Source: Ralstonia pickettii (GTDB lineage Bacteria; Pseudomonadota; Gammaproteobacteria; Burkholderiales; Burkholderiaceae). Taken from it: a stretch of 64,000 bases of DNA. The notes beneath the pieces were generated by a model. That model did not search any database and was not told the DNA's origin. It saw only the letters and a list, made by a program, of their open reading frames with translations. How positions within the stretch are numbered: the first letter of the stretch is position 1; every line of letters starts with the position of its first letter. Location: positions 124,001 to 188,000 of the forward strand of contig NZ_JFZG01000006.1 in the NCBI RefSeq assembly GCF_000607165.1. Direction: 5' to 3'. Below are positions 38,607 to 50,294 of this stretch, one piece after another. The position numbers were made by a program, and so were the translations under genes.

Positions 38607-39683
38607 ATGACTTCCGCCAAATTCCCCGCCGATCTACTTCAGCCCTTGCAGCAACGCATCGACGTGCTCGTCGTGGGTGCGGGGCCAGTGGGGCTATTTG
38701 CAGCCTTCCAGGCAGGCGTGCTCGGCATGTCGTGTGTGCTGGTGGATGCATTGGACCGCCCGGGCGGCCAATGCACGGAGCTGTACCCGGAAAAACCGAT
38801 CTACGACATCCCGGCACTCGTCTCGTGCACGGCGCAGGAACTCGTCGACCGGTTGATGGCCCAGTGCGCGCCGTTCAACTACCCCATTCTCTGCGGTCGC
38901 CGCGCGGAAACCGTGGAAACGCTGGAAAGCGAGCACGGCCAGCGCTTTCGCGTCACCACCAGCGCCGGCGACGTGTTCGACTGCGCCGCCGTACTCATCA
39001 CGGCAGGCAACGGCGCGTTCACCCCACAACGTGTGGCTTTGCCTGAAGCGGCCGCACTGGAAGGGCGCCACCTGCACTATGCCGTGCGCGACACTGCGCG
39101 CTTTGCGGGCAAGCGCGTGGTTATCGCTGGCGGCGGGGATTCCGCGCTCGACTGGGCGCTCGCGCTGCGAAAAGTGGCCGCACGTGTAACGCTGGTCCAT
39201 CGGCGAGAGGGCTTTCGCGCAGCCGATGCGAGCGTCGCTGAAATGCGCGCCGCCGTCACCGCCGGCGAAATGGATTTCGCGCTGGGCATGCTCTCGCGTC
39301 TGGACAGCACGCCCGACGGCACACTCACCGGCGCGGCCATCCGCGGGCGCGATGGCGAAACCGTCCTGCCCTGCGATGAACTGATCGCGCTGTATGGTCT
39401 GGTTTCCGAGCCAGGCCCGATTGTCAACTGGGGCGTAGAGATGCGCGTGGGCCGCATCACGGTGGAAACGACGGCGTACGAGACGTCGCGCCCGGGCGTG
39501 TTTGCGGCGGGCGACATCGCGCTGTATCCGAACAAGCAGAAGCTGATTCTGTCGGGTTTCCACGAGGTGGCGATGGCGCTGCGCCGCGCGTACCGCTACG
39601 CGAATCCGGACAAGACGCTCGTGCATACGCATTCGAGCAACGACGCGGGGTTGCAGACAAAGCTGCATGTGGCTGCCGAGTAG
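38607..39683 (+). CDS. Ferredoxin-NADP reductase, thioredoxin-reductase-like type
   Basis: The 358-residue flavoprotein has two Rossmann domains: FAD binding at VLVVGAGPVGLFAAF (about 20-34) and NADP binding at VVIAGGGDSALDWAL (about 171-185). The FAD-binding C-terminal motif GVFAAGDIALYP closes the fold. It lacks the CxxC redox pair of thioredoxin reductase, and PGGQCTELYPEKPIYDIP after the first domain is characteristic of the bacterial type-2 ferredoxin/flavodoxin-NADP reductases. It probably supplies electrons to ferredoxin; a 7Fe ferredoxin (fdxA) is encoded at 63.2 kb. ATG 38607 is used; the long upstream frame overlaps rnm. Confidence 0.92.
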   Translation: MTSAKFPADLLQPLQQRIDVLVVGAGPVGLFAAFQAGVLGMSCVLVDALDRPGGQCTELYPEKPIYDIPALVSCTAQELVDRLMAQCAPFNYPILCGRRAETVETLESEHGQRFRVTTSAGDVFDCAAVLITAGNGAFTPQRVALPEAAALEGRHLHYAVRDTARFAGKRVVIAGGGDSALDWALALRKVAARVTLVHRREGFRAADASVAEMRAAVTAGEMDFALGMLSRLDSTPDGTLTGAAIRGRDGETVLPCDELIALYGLVSEPGPIVNWGVEMRVGRITVETTAYETSRPGVFAAGDIALYPNKQKLILSGFHEVAMALRRAYRYANPDKTLVHTHSSNDAGLQTKLHVAAE

Positions 39684-39692
39684 GTCGTCCGC

Positions 39693-40238
39693 ATGCGCGC
39701 ACCGTCGCTCTACGAAACCGTGCTTGGCGGGCGATACGCGCAACTGGCGCCGGCGGTGCAGACGTTCCACCGAATGACCGGCGCAGTGACGCTGCACGGT
39801 GAAGTCGAAACAGAGCCGCCCGCCTCGCGCCTCGCACGCGGGCTTGCCTGGTGCATCCGCACGCCGCGCACATCGACACGCGGCCCGATCCGAATCACGC
39901 TCAACGCCGCAGCCACGGAAGAAACCTGGACGCGCCATTTCCCGCGCCACACGATGCGCTCAACGTTGTCGCTGCATCAGGGGCGCATCACGGAACGGCT
40001 CGGTGCGGTGCGTCTGTTCTTTGCGCTGGAAGCGGAGCACGGCGTATTGCGGATGCGCCTGGCGGGCTTGCGCTTCCTCGGCATCCCTTGCCCGGCGTGG
40101 CTGCGGCCGGCCGTGTTGGCAGAGGAATCCGGCGAGGGTGATCGCTTCCACTTCAACGTACGCGCCAGCGTGCCATTGTTGGGTGTGGTTGCGGCGTATC
40201 GAGGTTATCTCGACCTGACGACGATGGAGCACGAATGA
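39693..40238 (+). CDS. DUF4166-domain protein
   Basis: The 181-residue protein matches the DUF4166 pattern: YETVLGGRYAQLAPAVQTFH at the start, TRHFPRHTMRSTL in the middle and GDRFHFNVRASVPLLGVVAA near the end. Function unknown. It begins nine bases after the ferredoxin-NADP reductase stop and ends inside the start of the following DCC-family gene (four-base ATGA overlap), so these three form one transcript. DUF4166 and DCC/DUF393 proteins are often neighbours. Confidence 0.82.
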   Translation: MRAPSLYETVLGGRYAQLAPAVQTFHRMTGAVTLHGEVETEPPASRLARGLAWCIRTPRTSTRGPIRITLNAAATEETWTRHFPRHTMRSTLSLHQGRITERLGAVRLFFALEAEHGVLRMRLAGLRFLGIPCPAWLRPAVLAEESGEGDRFHFNVRASVPLLGVVAAYRGYLDLTTMEHE

Positions 40239-40624
40239 TCGTTGTCTACGATGCGCACTGCCTGCTGTGCAGCGGCTCCATCCAATTTCTGCTGCGACAC
40301 GATCGGCAAGGCGTGCTGCGCTTCGCATCCATGCAGGGCGAGACCGGACGGCAGTTGCTCGCGCAGGCCGGCGTGAGTCCGGATGGCGTGGATACCGTGC
40401 TGTTCGTGCGGGACGGCCGTGCGTGGCGTGAAAGCGCCGCCGTCCTGCGCATCCTGCATGCGCTCGGCTGGCCCTGGCGGTTGGCATGGATCGGCTGGTT
40501 GATCCCGGCAGCACTGCGCGACACGCTGTATCGCCGCGTTGCGCGCAATCGCTATCGATGGTTTGGGCGGTCAGACACTTGCATCCTGCCGCCACCCGGC
40601 GCGGCGCGGCGATTTCTCGATTGA
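40235..40624 (+). CDS. DCC-family (DUF393) thiol-disulfide oxidoreductase-like protein
   Basis: The 129-residue protein starts MIVVYDAHCLLCSGSIQFLL, where the family's D-x-x-C-x-x-C motif is present. RHDRQGVLRFASMQGETGR and LRILHALGWPWRL follow, as in DUF393. The fold is thioredoxin-like and a redox role is assumed, but substrates are unknown. It overlaps the DUF4166 gene and converges with a hydrolase gene nine bases away with no visible terminator between them. Confidence 0.85.
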   Translation: MIVVYDAHCLLCSGSIQFLLRHDRQGVLRFASMQGETGRQLLAQAGVSPDGVDTVLFVRDGRAWRESAAVLRILHALGWPWRLAWIGWLIPAALRDTLYRRVARNRYRWFGRSDTCILPPPGAARRFLD

Positions 40625-40633
40625 CTCTGTCGC

Positions 40634-41551
40634 TCAGTGCTGCAAGCAGAACTCTTCGATCAGCGCGGCCACCTGCTCCGGCTGATCGTGGTGCAGCATG
40701 TGCCCCGCGTCTGCAATCAGCACCTCACGGAAATCAGGAAACGCCGCAAAGCGTGTCTTGAACTCGGCCAGCGGCACGTCGCCCGCGATGGCCTTCAGCG
40801 TGAGTGAATCGACTGCCTCGACGTGCAGCACGGGCGCGGTAACACAGCGCCAGATTTCCATCACCTCATCCAGCCGATAAAGCTGCGGATTGATAATCTT
40901 GTGCGCCGGGTCGCCGAGAATTTCCCAGCGGCCCTCGGCGTTCTGGCCCGACCAGTGTTGCGCGAGGAATGCGGCCTTGTCGGACGGCAGACGCGGATTG
41001 GTCTTCTGCAGGCGCGCGGCGACGTCTTCAACGGTGGCGTAGGTGTTCAGGCGCGGCTTGTCCTTCAGCTCGTCGAGCCAACGCGCATAGCGCCGCGGCG
41101 CCTGTGATGCCTTCGACGCCGACATGCCGAAGCCCTCCAGATCCACCACGCGCCGCACGCGCTCGGGCCGGATACCCGCGTACAGGCAAACCACGTTGGC
41201 GCCCAGGCTGTGCCCGACCAGCGTCACCTGCCCTTCCGGCTGATAGTGATCGATGATGGCTTCGAGGTCGGCCACGTAATCGGCAAACCAATAGCTCTCG
41301 ACGCCGGGGCCCTGGGTGGGTCGGGCGGTCTGGCCGTACCCGCGCCAATCCGGCGCCACGATATGCCAGCGCTCGCGCAGCGCATCGACCAGAAACTGGA
41401 ACGACGCCGACACATCCATCCACCCGTGAAACAGGAAGAGGATGGGCGCACCGGGTTCGCCCCATTCGCGGATGTGATAGCGCAGGCCGCGCACGGGCAG
41501 ATATGTCGAGCGGGAGGCCTGGCGCGCGGCAGGCTGTGTGGTGGAGTCCAT
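40634..41551 (-). CDS. Alpha/beta-fold hydrolase
   Basis: The 305-residue protein is an alpha/beta hydrolase: the oxyanion region is LFLFHGWMDVSASF, the nucleophile elbow is LVGHSLGANV (Ser near residue 115), and the catalytic His is in IADAGHMLHHDQP near the C terminus. WRGYGQTARP is typical of esterase or haloperoxidase-like members. The substrate is unknown. ATG 41551 is used; an upstream GTG (41563) would add four residues. It is transcribed towards the DCC-family gene. Confidence 0.88.
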   Translation of the reverse strand: MDSTTQPAARQASRSTYLPVRGLRYHIREWGEPGAPILFLFHGWMDVSASFQFLVDALRERWHIVAPDWRGYGQTARPTQGPGVESYWFADYVADLEAIIDHYQPEGQVTLVGHSLGANVVCLYAGIRPERVRRVVDLEGFGMSASKASQAPRRYARWLDELKDKPRLNTYATVEDVAARLQKTNPRLPSDKAAFLAQHWSGQNAEGRWEILGDPAHKIINPQLYRLDEVMEIWRCVTAPVLHVEAVDSLTLKAIAGDVPLAEFKTRFAAFPDFREVLIADAGHMLHHDQPEQVAALIEEFCLQH

Positions 41552-41630
41552 GGTTTCCGTCACCCAATAGAAATCGAACGATCGTTCTTTTTCTGAAGAT
41601 TATAGCGGCGGATGGGGAACGCCGTTGCGC

Positions 41631-42473
41631 TTAGAACGAGGCTTCCAGGGCGGCAATTTCGTCGTCGTCGAAACCGGCCTGGCGGCGCGCCTCGAGGTTG
41701 AATGGACCGCGCAATCGCGGCGCACCGTATTGCTCGGCCAGCTTGCGATACGTTGGCACGGGGTCCAGGCCGGCGCGCTCGCACAGCCAGCGGTACCAGC
41801 GATTGCCGACCGCAACGTGGCCGATCTCGTCGCGCAGGATGATGTCGAGGATGCCAGCGGCCGCCATGTCTCCTGCCTGGGCCAGCTTGGCACGAATCGG
41901 CGGCGAGGCGTCGAGCCCGCGCGCCTCAAGCGTGCGCGGCACCAGCGCCATGCGCGCGAGGGGATCGGCAGCAGTTTTCTCCGTCATCTGCCACAAGCCG
42001 TCGTGGGCGGGGTGATCGCCGTAGCGGCAATCGAGCGTTGCCAGGTGGGCCGCAAGCAACGAAAAGTGCGTGGCCTCTTCAGCGGCCACACGCGCCCAGT
42101 CCTGGTAGAACGCCACGGGCATCCCCGCAAAACGCCACACGGCGTCGAGCGCAAGATTGATGGCATTGAATTCGATGTGCGCGAGTGCGTGCAACAACGC
42201 GCCCCGACCACGTGGCGTATCGATCGCACGACGGCGGGGAACCTCGGAAGGCGGCACGAGCACCGGCGCGCCTGGGCGGCCGGGGACACCGCTTTCCGGT
42301 GCCGCCATGGCTTCGTCAATGCCCCAGCTCGCGTCGTCGGCACACTTGGCGCGCTCGCCCAGACGCAGCGTGGCGTCCACCTTGCTGGCCGGATCAGTGA
42401 GACACAGCGCGGCCAAGGCGGCGTGGCGCAGCGTGTTGGGGAGCGTTTTGGGGCAAGGCTGCGAAGCGGTCAT
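41631..42473 (-). CDS. DUF455 ferritin-like domain protein
   Basis: The 280-residue protein has a four-helix ferritin-like core, with candidate di-iron ligands in ALAHIEFNAINLALDA, RVAAEEATHFSLLAAH and LRDEIGHVAVGNRWY (paired E and E-x-x-H motifs). This matches the DUF455 family, distantly related to the di-iron enzyme MiaE. The N-terminal 100 residues are less conserved. Enzyme activity is unknown. ATG 42473 was chosen because the upstream extension has no family match. Divergent from the gamma-carbonic anhydrase gene at 116 bases. Confidence 0.86.
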   Translation of the reverse strand: MTASQPCPKTLPNTLRHAALAALCLTDPASKVDATLRLGERAKCADDASWGIDEAMAAPESGVPGRPGAPVLVPPSEVPRRRAIDTPRGRGALLHALAHIEFNAINLALDAVWRFAGMPVAFYQDWARVAAEEATHFSLLAAHLATLDCRYGDHPAHDGLWQMTEKTAADPLARMALVPRTLEARGLDASPPIRAKLAQAGDMAAAGILDIILRDEIGHVAVGNRWYRWLCERAGLDPVPTYRKLAEQYGAPRLRGPFNLEARRQAGFDDDEIAALEASF

Positions 42474-42588
42474 CAGCGTACAATTTGGACTTTCCGCCAT
42501 TTTAATTCGACGCATCGGCCTGCCTCGCTCGGCAAGCTTGAAGACGCGCCCATTCCCCCCATTTACGCAGATTCTGGAGACCGATCGC

Positions 42589-43116
42589 ATGGCCCTCTAC
42601 CAACTCGGCGATGTTGCCCCGACCATTGACGCAAACGCCTATGTGGCCCCCGAAGCGACCGTCATCGGCCGCGTGGAGCTGAAAGCACGTGCGAGCGTGT
42701 GGCCTGGCGCCGTCATCCGTGGCGACAACGAGCCGATTACCGTGGGCGAGGCCAGCAACGTGCAGGAAGGCTCGGTGCTGCACACCGATCCGGGCTGCCC
42801 GCTGAACATCGGCGACCGCGTGACGATCGGCCACCAGGCCATGCTGCACGGTTGCACGATCGGCGAAGGCTCGCTGATCGGCATCCAGGCGGTGGTTCTC
42901 AATCGCGCGGTGATCGGCAAGAACTGCCTGGTGGGCGCGGGCGCGATCGTCACCGAAGGCAAGGTCTTCGAAGATGGCACGCTCATTCTGGGTGCGCCCG
43001 CCAAGGCTGTGCGCAAACTGACGGAAGACGACATCGCCAAGATGCACCTGAACACCGAAACGTATGCGGTGCGTCAGGCGATGTACAAGCAGCAACTGAA
43101 ACGGATCGATGGATGA
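42589..43116 (+). CDS. Gamma-class carbonic anhydrase-like protein (YrdA type)
   Basis: The 175-residue left-handed beta-helix protein has repeated hexapeptides from about residue 20 to 135. The zinc-binding histidines of gamma-carbonic anhydrases are present in VLHTDPG and TIGHQAMLHGC. It resembles E. coli YrdA; whether it hydrates CO2 is not known for this group. TCTGGAGA precedes the ATG at 42589. Its stop overlaps the hslO start by four bases. Confidence 0.92.
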   Translation: MALYQLGDVAPTIDANAYVAPEATVIGRVELKARASVWPGAVIRGDNEPITVGEASNVQEGSVLHTDPGCPLNIGDRVTIGHQAMLHGCTIGEGSLIGIQAVVLNRAVIGKNCLVGAGAIVTEGKVFEDGTLILGAPAKAVRKLTEDDIAKMHLNTETYAVRQAMYKQQLKRIDG

Positions 43117-44126
43117 CTGACGAGCTGAAGAAATTTGTATTCGACGCCGCGCCTGTGCGCGGTGAACTGGTGCGCCTGGAAGGGACATGGCAAGAGGTGC
43201 TGAGCCACCGCCGCTACCCTGCCCCGGTCAGCACGCTGCTGGGTGAGATGATGGCCGCCGCCGCGCTGCTGTCAGCCAACCTCAAGTTCAACGGCGCGCT
43301 CGTCATGCAACTGCACGGTGACGGCCCGGTGCACATGCTGGTCGTGGAGTGCAACTCCGACCTGTCGATGCGCGCCACCGCCAAGATTGCCGAAGGCGTC
43401 GAGATTGCCGACGACGCCACGCTGGCTGCCATGGTCAACGTGCACGGCAACGGACGCTTCGCCATCACGCTCGACCCGCAAGACAAGTTGCCGGGCCAGC
43501 AGCCGTATCAAGGCATTGTGCCCCTGTCGGATGAGAACGGGCCGCTTGCCAGCATCACCGAAGTGCTTGAGCACTACATGCAAAGCTCTGAGCAGCTCGA
43601 CACGCGCCTGTGGCTGGCCGCCGACGGCAAGGTCGCGTCGGGCATGTTGCTGCAACGCTTGCCTTCGTATGGCGGCACCATGGAAGGCCGCACGACCCAC
43701 GTCCCTGCGCAAGTTGGCGAGACGGGCCAGCCGCTGCACCACGACGTGCAGGAGCAAGATCTCGACACGTGGGAGCGCGTTTGCCAGCTAGGCAAGACGC
43801 TGCGCCGCGACGAACTGCTCGAACAGCCGATCGACACGCTCATCAAGCGCCTGTACTGGGAAGAAATGGAAGCGGCCGGCATCCGCATGTTCGAGCCGCA
43901 AACCCCGCGGTTCCGCTGCTCGTGCTCCCGCCTGCGAGTGGGATCGATGCTGCGTACGCTGGGCCAACCCGAGGTCGATAGCATTCTGGAAGAGCGCGGC
44001 CAGGTGGAAATCGACTGCGAATTCTGCGGCCAGCACTACAGCTTCGACGCCGTGGACTGTGCACAGCTCTTCGCACAGGAGACCGTCGCGCAAGGCATCC
44101 AGGGCGCGTCCGACCAGCGCCACTGA
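43113..44126 (+). CDS. hslO: Redox-regulated chaperone Hsp33
   Basis: The 337-residue protein is a holdase chaperone switched on by oxidation and unfolding. The four zinc-binding cysteines that act as the redox switch are near the C terminus: CSCS (C-x-C, about residue 267) and CEFC (C-x-x-C, about residue 300). The N-terminal domain includes YPAPVSTLLGEMMAAAALLS and the linker region is present. It is a little longer than E. coli Hsp33 (292 residues). Coupled to the gamma-carbonic anhydrase gene by an ATGA overlap. Confidence 0.96.
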   Translation: MTDELKKFVFDAAPVRGELVRLEGTWQEVLSHRRYPAPVSTLLGEMMAAAALLSANLKFNGALVMQLHGDGPVHMLVVECNSDLSMRATAKIAEGVEIADDATLAAMVNVHGNGRFAITLDPQDKLPGQQPYQGIVPLSDENGPLASITEVLEHYMQSSEQLDTRLWLAADGKVASGMLLQRLPSYGGTMEGRTTHVPAQVGETGQPLHHDVQEQDLDTWERVCQLGKTLRRDELLEQPIDTLIKRLYWEEMEAAGIRMFEPQTPRFRCSCSRLRVGSMLRTLGQPEVDSILEERGQVEIDCEFCGQHYSFDAVDCAQLFAQETVAQGIQGASDQRH

Positions 44127-44144
44127 ACACGGCGACATAGTATG

Positions 44145-44168
44145 AAGTGCGCGTGGCGCGCGGCACTT
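44145..44168 (+). terminator. Hairpin after hslO
   Basis: AAGTGCGCG and CGCGGCACTT form an imperfect stem starting 19 bases past the hslO stop. There is no T-run after it, so it is at best a weak terminator. Confidence 0.4.
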
Positions 44169-44231
44169 ATCGGTGCCGCCCACGCTCTAAGTCGCCAGTT
44201 TCTTCATCTGCCGCTTGCTGCGGAGCGCATC

Positions 44232-44645
44232 ATGTCTGAGCCCACTTCCTCGTCCTTGCGATCGTTGAGTCTCTCTCGCGCTGGTGCGCTGGCGTTGCCG
44301 ATTGGCGCGGCGCTGCTGGCGTCGGCCTGCGTTGCCGTGCCGCGCGGCCCGGGCGGTACCCCCTACACCGCCCGGCTGTCGGACGATACGCAGGCTGCGG
44401 CATCCGCGCCGTTGTCGGCGGAAGACCGCAAGAAGCTGGATGCGCTGAATGCCAAGGCGCTGCGCGAATCGGATCAAGCCATCAGACGCGATGCCGAAGC
44501 GCGCGCCTATGCGGCCACGCCGTACTACGCGCCGTATCCGTACTACGGAGGCTATTCGGTGTACTACGGCAGCGGATGGCGGCACCGTGGCGACTGGGGC
44601 GTCAGCTACGGGGCACCCGTGTGGGGCTATCCGTACTACTGGTAA
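44232..44645 (+). CDS. Small lipoprotein with a Tyr/Trp/Gly-rich C terminus
   Basis: The 137-residue protein has a long signal peptide with SRAGALALPIGAALLASAC, giving Cys near residue 35 as the lipidation site. A short charged middle (SAEDRKKLDALNAKAL) is followed by about 40 residues dominated by Tyr, Pro, Gly and Trp (YYAPYPYYGGYSVYYG and later SYGAPVWGYPYYW). I do not recognise a named family. GGAG six bases before ATG 44232 sets the start. It converges with ftsB. Confidence 0.78.
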   Translation: MSEPTSSSLRSLSLSRAGALALPIGAALLASACVAVPRGPGGTPYTARLSDDTQAAASAPLSAEDRKKLDALNAKALRESDQAIRRDAEARAYAATPYYAPYPYYGGYSVYYGSGWRHRGDWGVSYGAPVWGYPYYW

Positions 44646-44702
44646 ATCCCGGAAATTGTCTTGAAGACGAGCGCATCTGCAGGATGCGTTCGCATAGCTG
44701 GC

Positions 44703-45038
44703 TCAGTGATGCGCCTGCTGGCCCGCAGGAGGGGGCGGCGGTGGCGGAGTTTCGCTGGTTTTCGGGGCCGGCGCGACGAACTGCACGAAGCCTTCGTCGT
44801 CTTTCACCATCCCCAGCTCATAGCGCGCGCGCTCTTCAATGGCGCCCGTGCCTTCCTTCAAATCCTTCACTTCGCCTTCGAGCTTGGTGTTGCGCTGCTT
44901 CAGTTCAGCGTTGCGCTGATTCTGCGCCGTCACCTGCTTCTGCATGTCCCACACGCGCAGCCAGCCGCCCTTGCCCAGCCAAAGCGGGTACTGGATAGCA
45001 AGCAGCAACAGCAGCAGGAACAGCGTAATCAGGCGCAT
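44703..45038 (-). CDS. ftsB: Cell division protein FtsB
   Basis: The 111-residue protein has a single N-terminal membrane segment (about residues 2-20) and a periplasmic coiled coil (about 28-72) with the pattern [18 protein letters not shown]. The conserved [20 protein letters not shown] follows. FtsB joins FtsL and FtsQ in the divisome. The C-terminal tail is a proline run (PPPPPPP). ATG 45038 (MRLITLFLL) is used. It follows eno on the same strand, the conserved order in proteobacteria. Confidence 0.93.
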   Translation of the reverse strand: MRLITLFLLLLLLAIQYPLWLGKGGWLRVWDMQKQVTAQNQRNAELKQRNTKLEGEVKDLKEGTGAIEERARYELGMVKDDEGFVQFVAPAPKTSETPPPPPPPAGQQAHH

Positions 45039-45076
45039 AGAGACAAGCGTTGGCGGTACTCGGGCCCCAAATACCA

Positions 45077-45101
45077 TGCGACCGCCAAAGCGGCGGTCGC
45101 A
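45077..45101 (-). terminator. Stem-loop between eno and ftsB
   Basis: TGCGACCGCC pairs perfectly with GGCGGTCGCA around AAAGC, about 29 bases after the eno stop. It lacks a T-run, so it may be an attenuator or an mRNA 3'-end stabiliser that lets some transcripts go on into ftsB. Confidence 0.5.
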
Positions 45102-45129
45102 CAGTCATGCGGAGCGAAACTGCGAGGGA

Positions 45130-46751
<1,622 letters not shown>

Positions 46752-46825
46752 GTGTCTCTCTCCAGAAGCTGCAACAAACGACGACGGCAGCATACGCTGC
46801 CGCCGGTCGGGTTGGGATCAGTCAA

Positions 46826-47680
46826 TCAGTCGAACTGATTTTCCAGGAAACCGCTGCGCTTGGTGAGCACATCCAGTTCTTTCAGAACCGACAGCAAGTC
46901 TTTCATGCGACGCAGCGGTACGGCATTCGGACCGTCTGATTTCGCGCATGCGGGATCGGGGTGCGTTTCCATGAAAACGCCCGACACGCCCGCGGCGATG
47001 GCCGCACGTGCCAGCACCGGCACGAACTCGCGCTGGCCGCCCGAGCTGGTGCCCTGGCCGCCCGGCAATTGCACCGAATGCGTGGCGTCGAACACCACCG
47101 GCGCCCCCGTCTCTCGCATGATCGCGAGCGAGCGCATGTCTGACACGAGGTTGTTGTAACCAAACGAGGCACCGCGCTCGCAGGCCATGAAGTTGTCTTC
47201 CGGCAGGCCGGCATCGCGGGCAGCATGACGCGCCTTGTCGATGACATTCTTCATGTCGTGCGGCGCGAGGAACTGGCCCTTCTTGATATTGACGGGCTTA
47301 CCGCTCTGCGCGCAGGCACGGATGAAATCGGTCTGGCGACACAGAAACGCCGGCGTCTGGAGCACGTCCACGACTTCGGCCACGGGCTTGATCTCATCGA
47401 TCTCGTGGATGTCGGTCAGCACAGGCACGCCCACCTGGCGACGCACTTCCGCCAGAATGCGCAGCCCCTCTTCCATGCCCAGACCGCGGAACGAGGCGTC
47501 CGACGAGCGATTCGCCTTGTCGAACGACGACTTGTAGATGAACGGAATGCCCAGCTCGCCGGTAATCTCCTTGAGCGTACCGGCGGTGTCGATCGCCATC
47601 TGCTCGGATTCGATCACGCAGGTGCCGGCAATCAGGAAGAACGGTTTGTCGAGGCCGACTTCGAAATCGCAGAGTTTCAT
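46826..47680 (-). CDS. kdsA: 2-dehydro-3-deoxyphosphooctonate aldolase (KDO-8-phosphate synthase)
   Basis: The 284-residue enzyme condenses arabinose 5-phosphate with phosphoenolpyruvate to KDO-8-phosphate for the LPS inner core. Typical blocks are [50 protein letters not shown] and [14 protein letters not shown]. It is next to pyrG (21 bases), consistent with shared demand for CTP in forming CMP-KDO, and upstream of eno, whose product PEP is its substrate. Confidence 0.97.
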   Translation of the reverse strand: MKLCDFEVGLDKPFFLIAGTCVIESEQMAIDTAGTLKEITGELGIPFIYKSSFDKANRSSDASFRGLGMEEGLRILAEVRRQVGVPVLTDIHEIDEIKPVAEVVDVLQTPAFLCRQTDFIRACAQSGKPVNIKKGQFLAPHDMKNVIDKARHAARDAGLPEDNFMACERGASFGYNNLVSDMRSLAIMRETGAPVVFDATHSVQLPGGQGTSSGGQREFVPVLARAAIAAGVSGVFMETHPDPACAKSDGPNAVPLRRMKDLLSVLKELDVLTKRSGFLENQFD

Positions 47681-47701
47681 GATGTTCCCGTGTGCCGGCG
47701 C

Positions 47702-49369
<1,668 letters not shown>

Positions 49370-49391
49370 CTAGCTTGCCGGGGAAAGCCGG

Positions 49392-49400
49392 ATTATAGCA
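49392..49400 (-). promoter_or_regulatory. Extended -10 promoter of pyrG
   Basis: TGCTATAAT on the minus strand is a consensus extended -10, about 26 bases before the pyrG start. No good -35 lies 17 bases upstream, which the extended -10 can compensate for. The transcript leader would be only about 20 bases. Confidence 0.6.
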
Positions 49401-49457
49401 AAGGTCCCCTCTCCGATCCGTGACAGAACGGTGGAATTTGCCCCAAGGCAGCCTCGC

Positions 49458-50279
49458 CTATGCGGCGTGCCGCATGGCGCCTGCGTTGGCGCGCATTTCG
49501 TTGATCAACTCGCGGATCAACCGGGCCGTTTCGAGCGGCTTTTCCATCGGATAAAGATGACTGCCCTCGATCCAGCGCAGCCTCCCGCCGACGATGCGCC
49601 GGGTCGCGCCCAGTCCGACTTGGCGAATCTCGCGCGAACGCGTGCCAGCCACAAAGCTGACGGGGAACGCCGTGCCGCCAGCGACTTTACGCCCCATGTT
49701 GGTCGGCAATGTCCGATAGATTTGGTATTCGATTTCGCGCGAGAAGCGCAGTGTGCGCTCGTGGTCACGCCCGGTAGGCTCGGTGCCGTGCTCGACATAG
49801 TCGCGCAACACCTCTTCGTCCCAACGATCGAACTTGCGTTTGGCCTTGAAGTGGCTCCAGACGGAGTCGAGATCGGGCCACAGATGGCGCCGGTTTTTCG
49901 TCGCTGCAGCAGGTGATTGGCTCTCGTCGATGTCCAGCCATTGCGCCACGCGCAGCAGCTTGGCGCGCCATCCCGCGATGATCGGCGAATCGAGCATGAC
50001 GACGCCACGCACGCGCTCGGGCCGGCGCAGCGCCGCCATCAAACTCAAGAAGCCGCCCAGCGAATGACCCACCAGCCAGACCGGCTCGGCCTGCGCGTCG
50101 ATTTCGGCGAGCAGCTCCTTCACAAGACCTGGCCAGGAACGGGTGACAGGAAACCTCGGATCATGCCCAAAACGCTCCACGGCGCGGATGTCGAATTCGT
50201 CACCCAGCACGCCCAGCATCTTGCGATACGTTCCCACGGGAAAGCCGTTGGCATGCGAAAAAAGCATCACATCACGCAT
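49458..50279 (-). CDS. Alpha/beta-fold hydrolase
   Basis: The 273-residue protein has the alpha/beta hydrolase layout: MLFSHANGFPVGTYRKML with the oxyanion HxNG loop, LVGHSLGGFLSL with the nucleophile Ser (about residue 73), and IEGSHLYPMEKP with the catalytic His. The substrate is unknown. It begins 15 bases after the stop of the Anbu gene on the same strand, with AGGA before its ATG, so it may belong to that transcript. Confidence 0.88.
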   Translation of the reverse strand: MRDVMLFSHANGFPVGTYRKMLGVLGDEFDIRAVERFGHDPRFPVTRSWPGLVKELLAEIDAQAEPVWLVGHSLGGFLSLMAALRRPERVRGVVMLDSPIIAGWRAKLLRVAQWLDIDESQSPAAATKNRRHLWPDLDSVWSHFKAKRKFDRWDEEVLRDYVEHGTEPTGRDHERTLRFSREIEYQIYRTLPTNMGRKVAGGTAFPVSFVAGTRSREIRQVGLGATRRIVGGRLRWIEGSHLYPMEKPLETARLIRELINEMRANAGAMRHAA

Positions 50280-50294
50280 CGCAGATCCTGTGCC

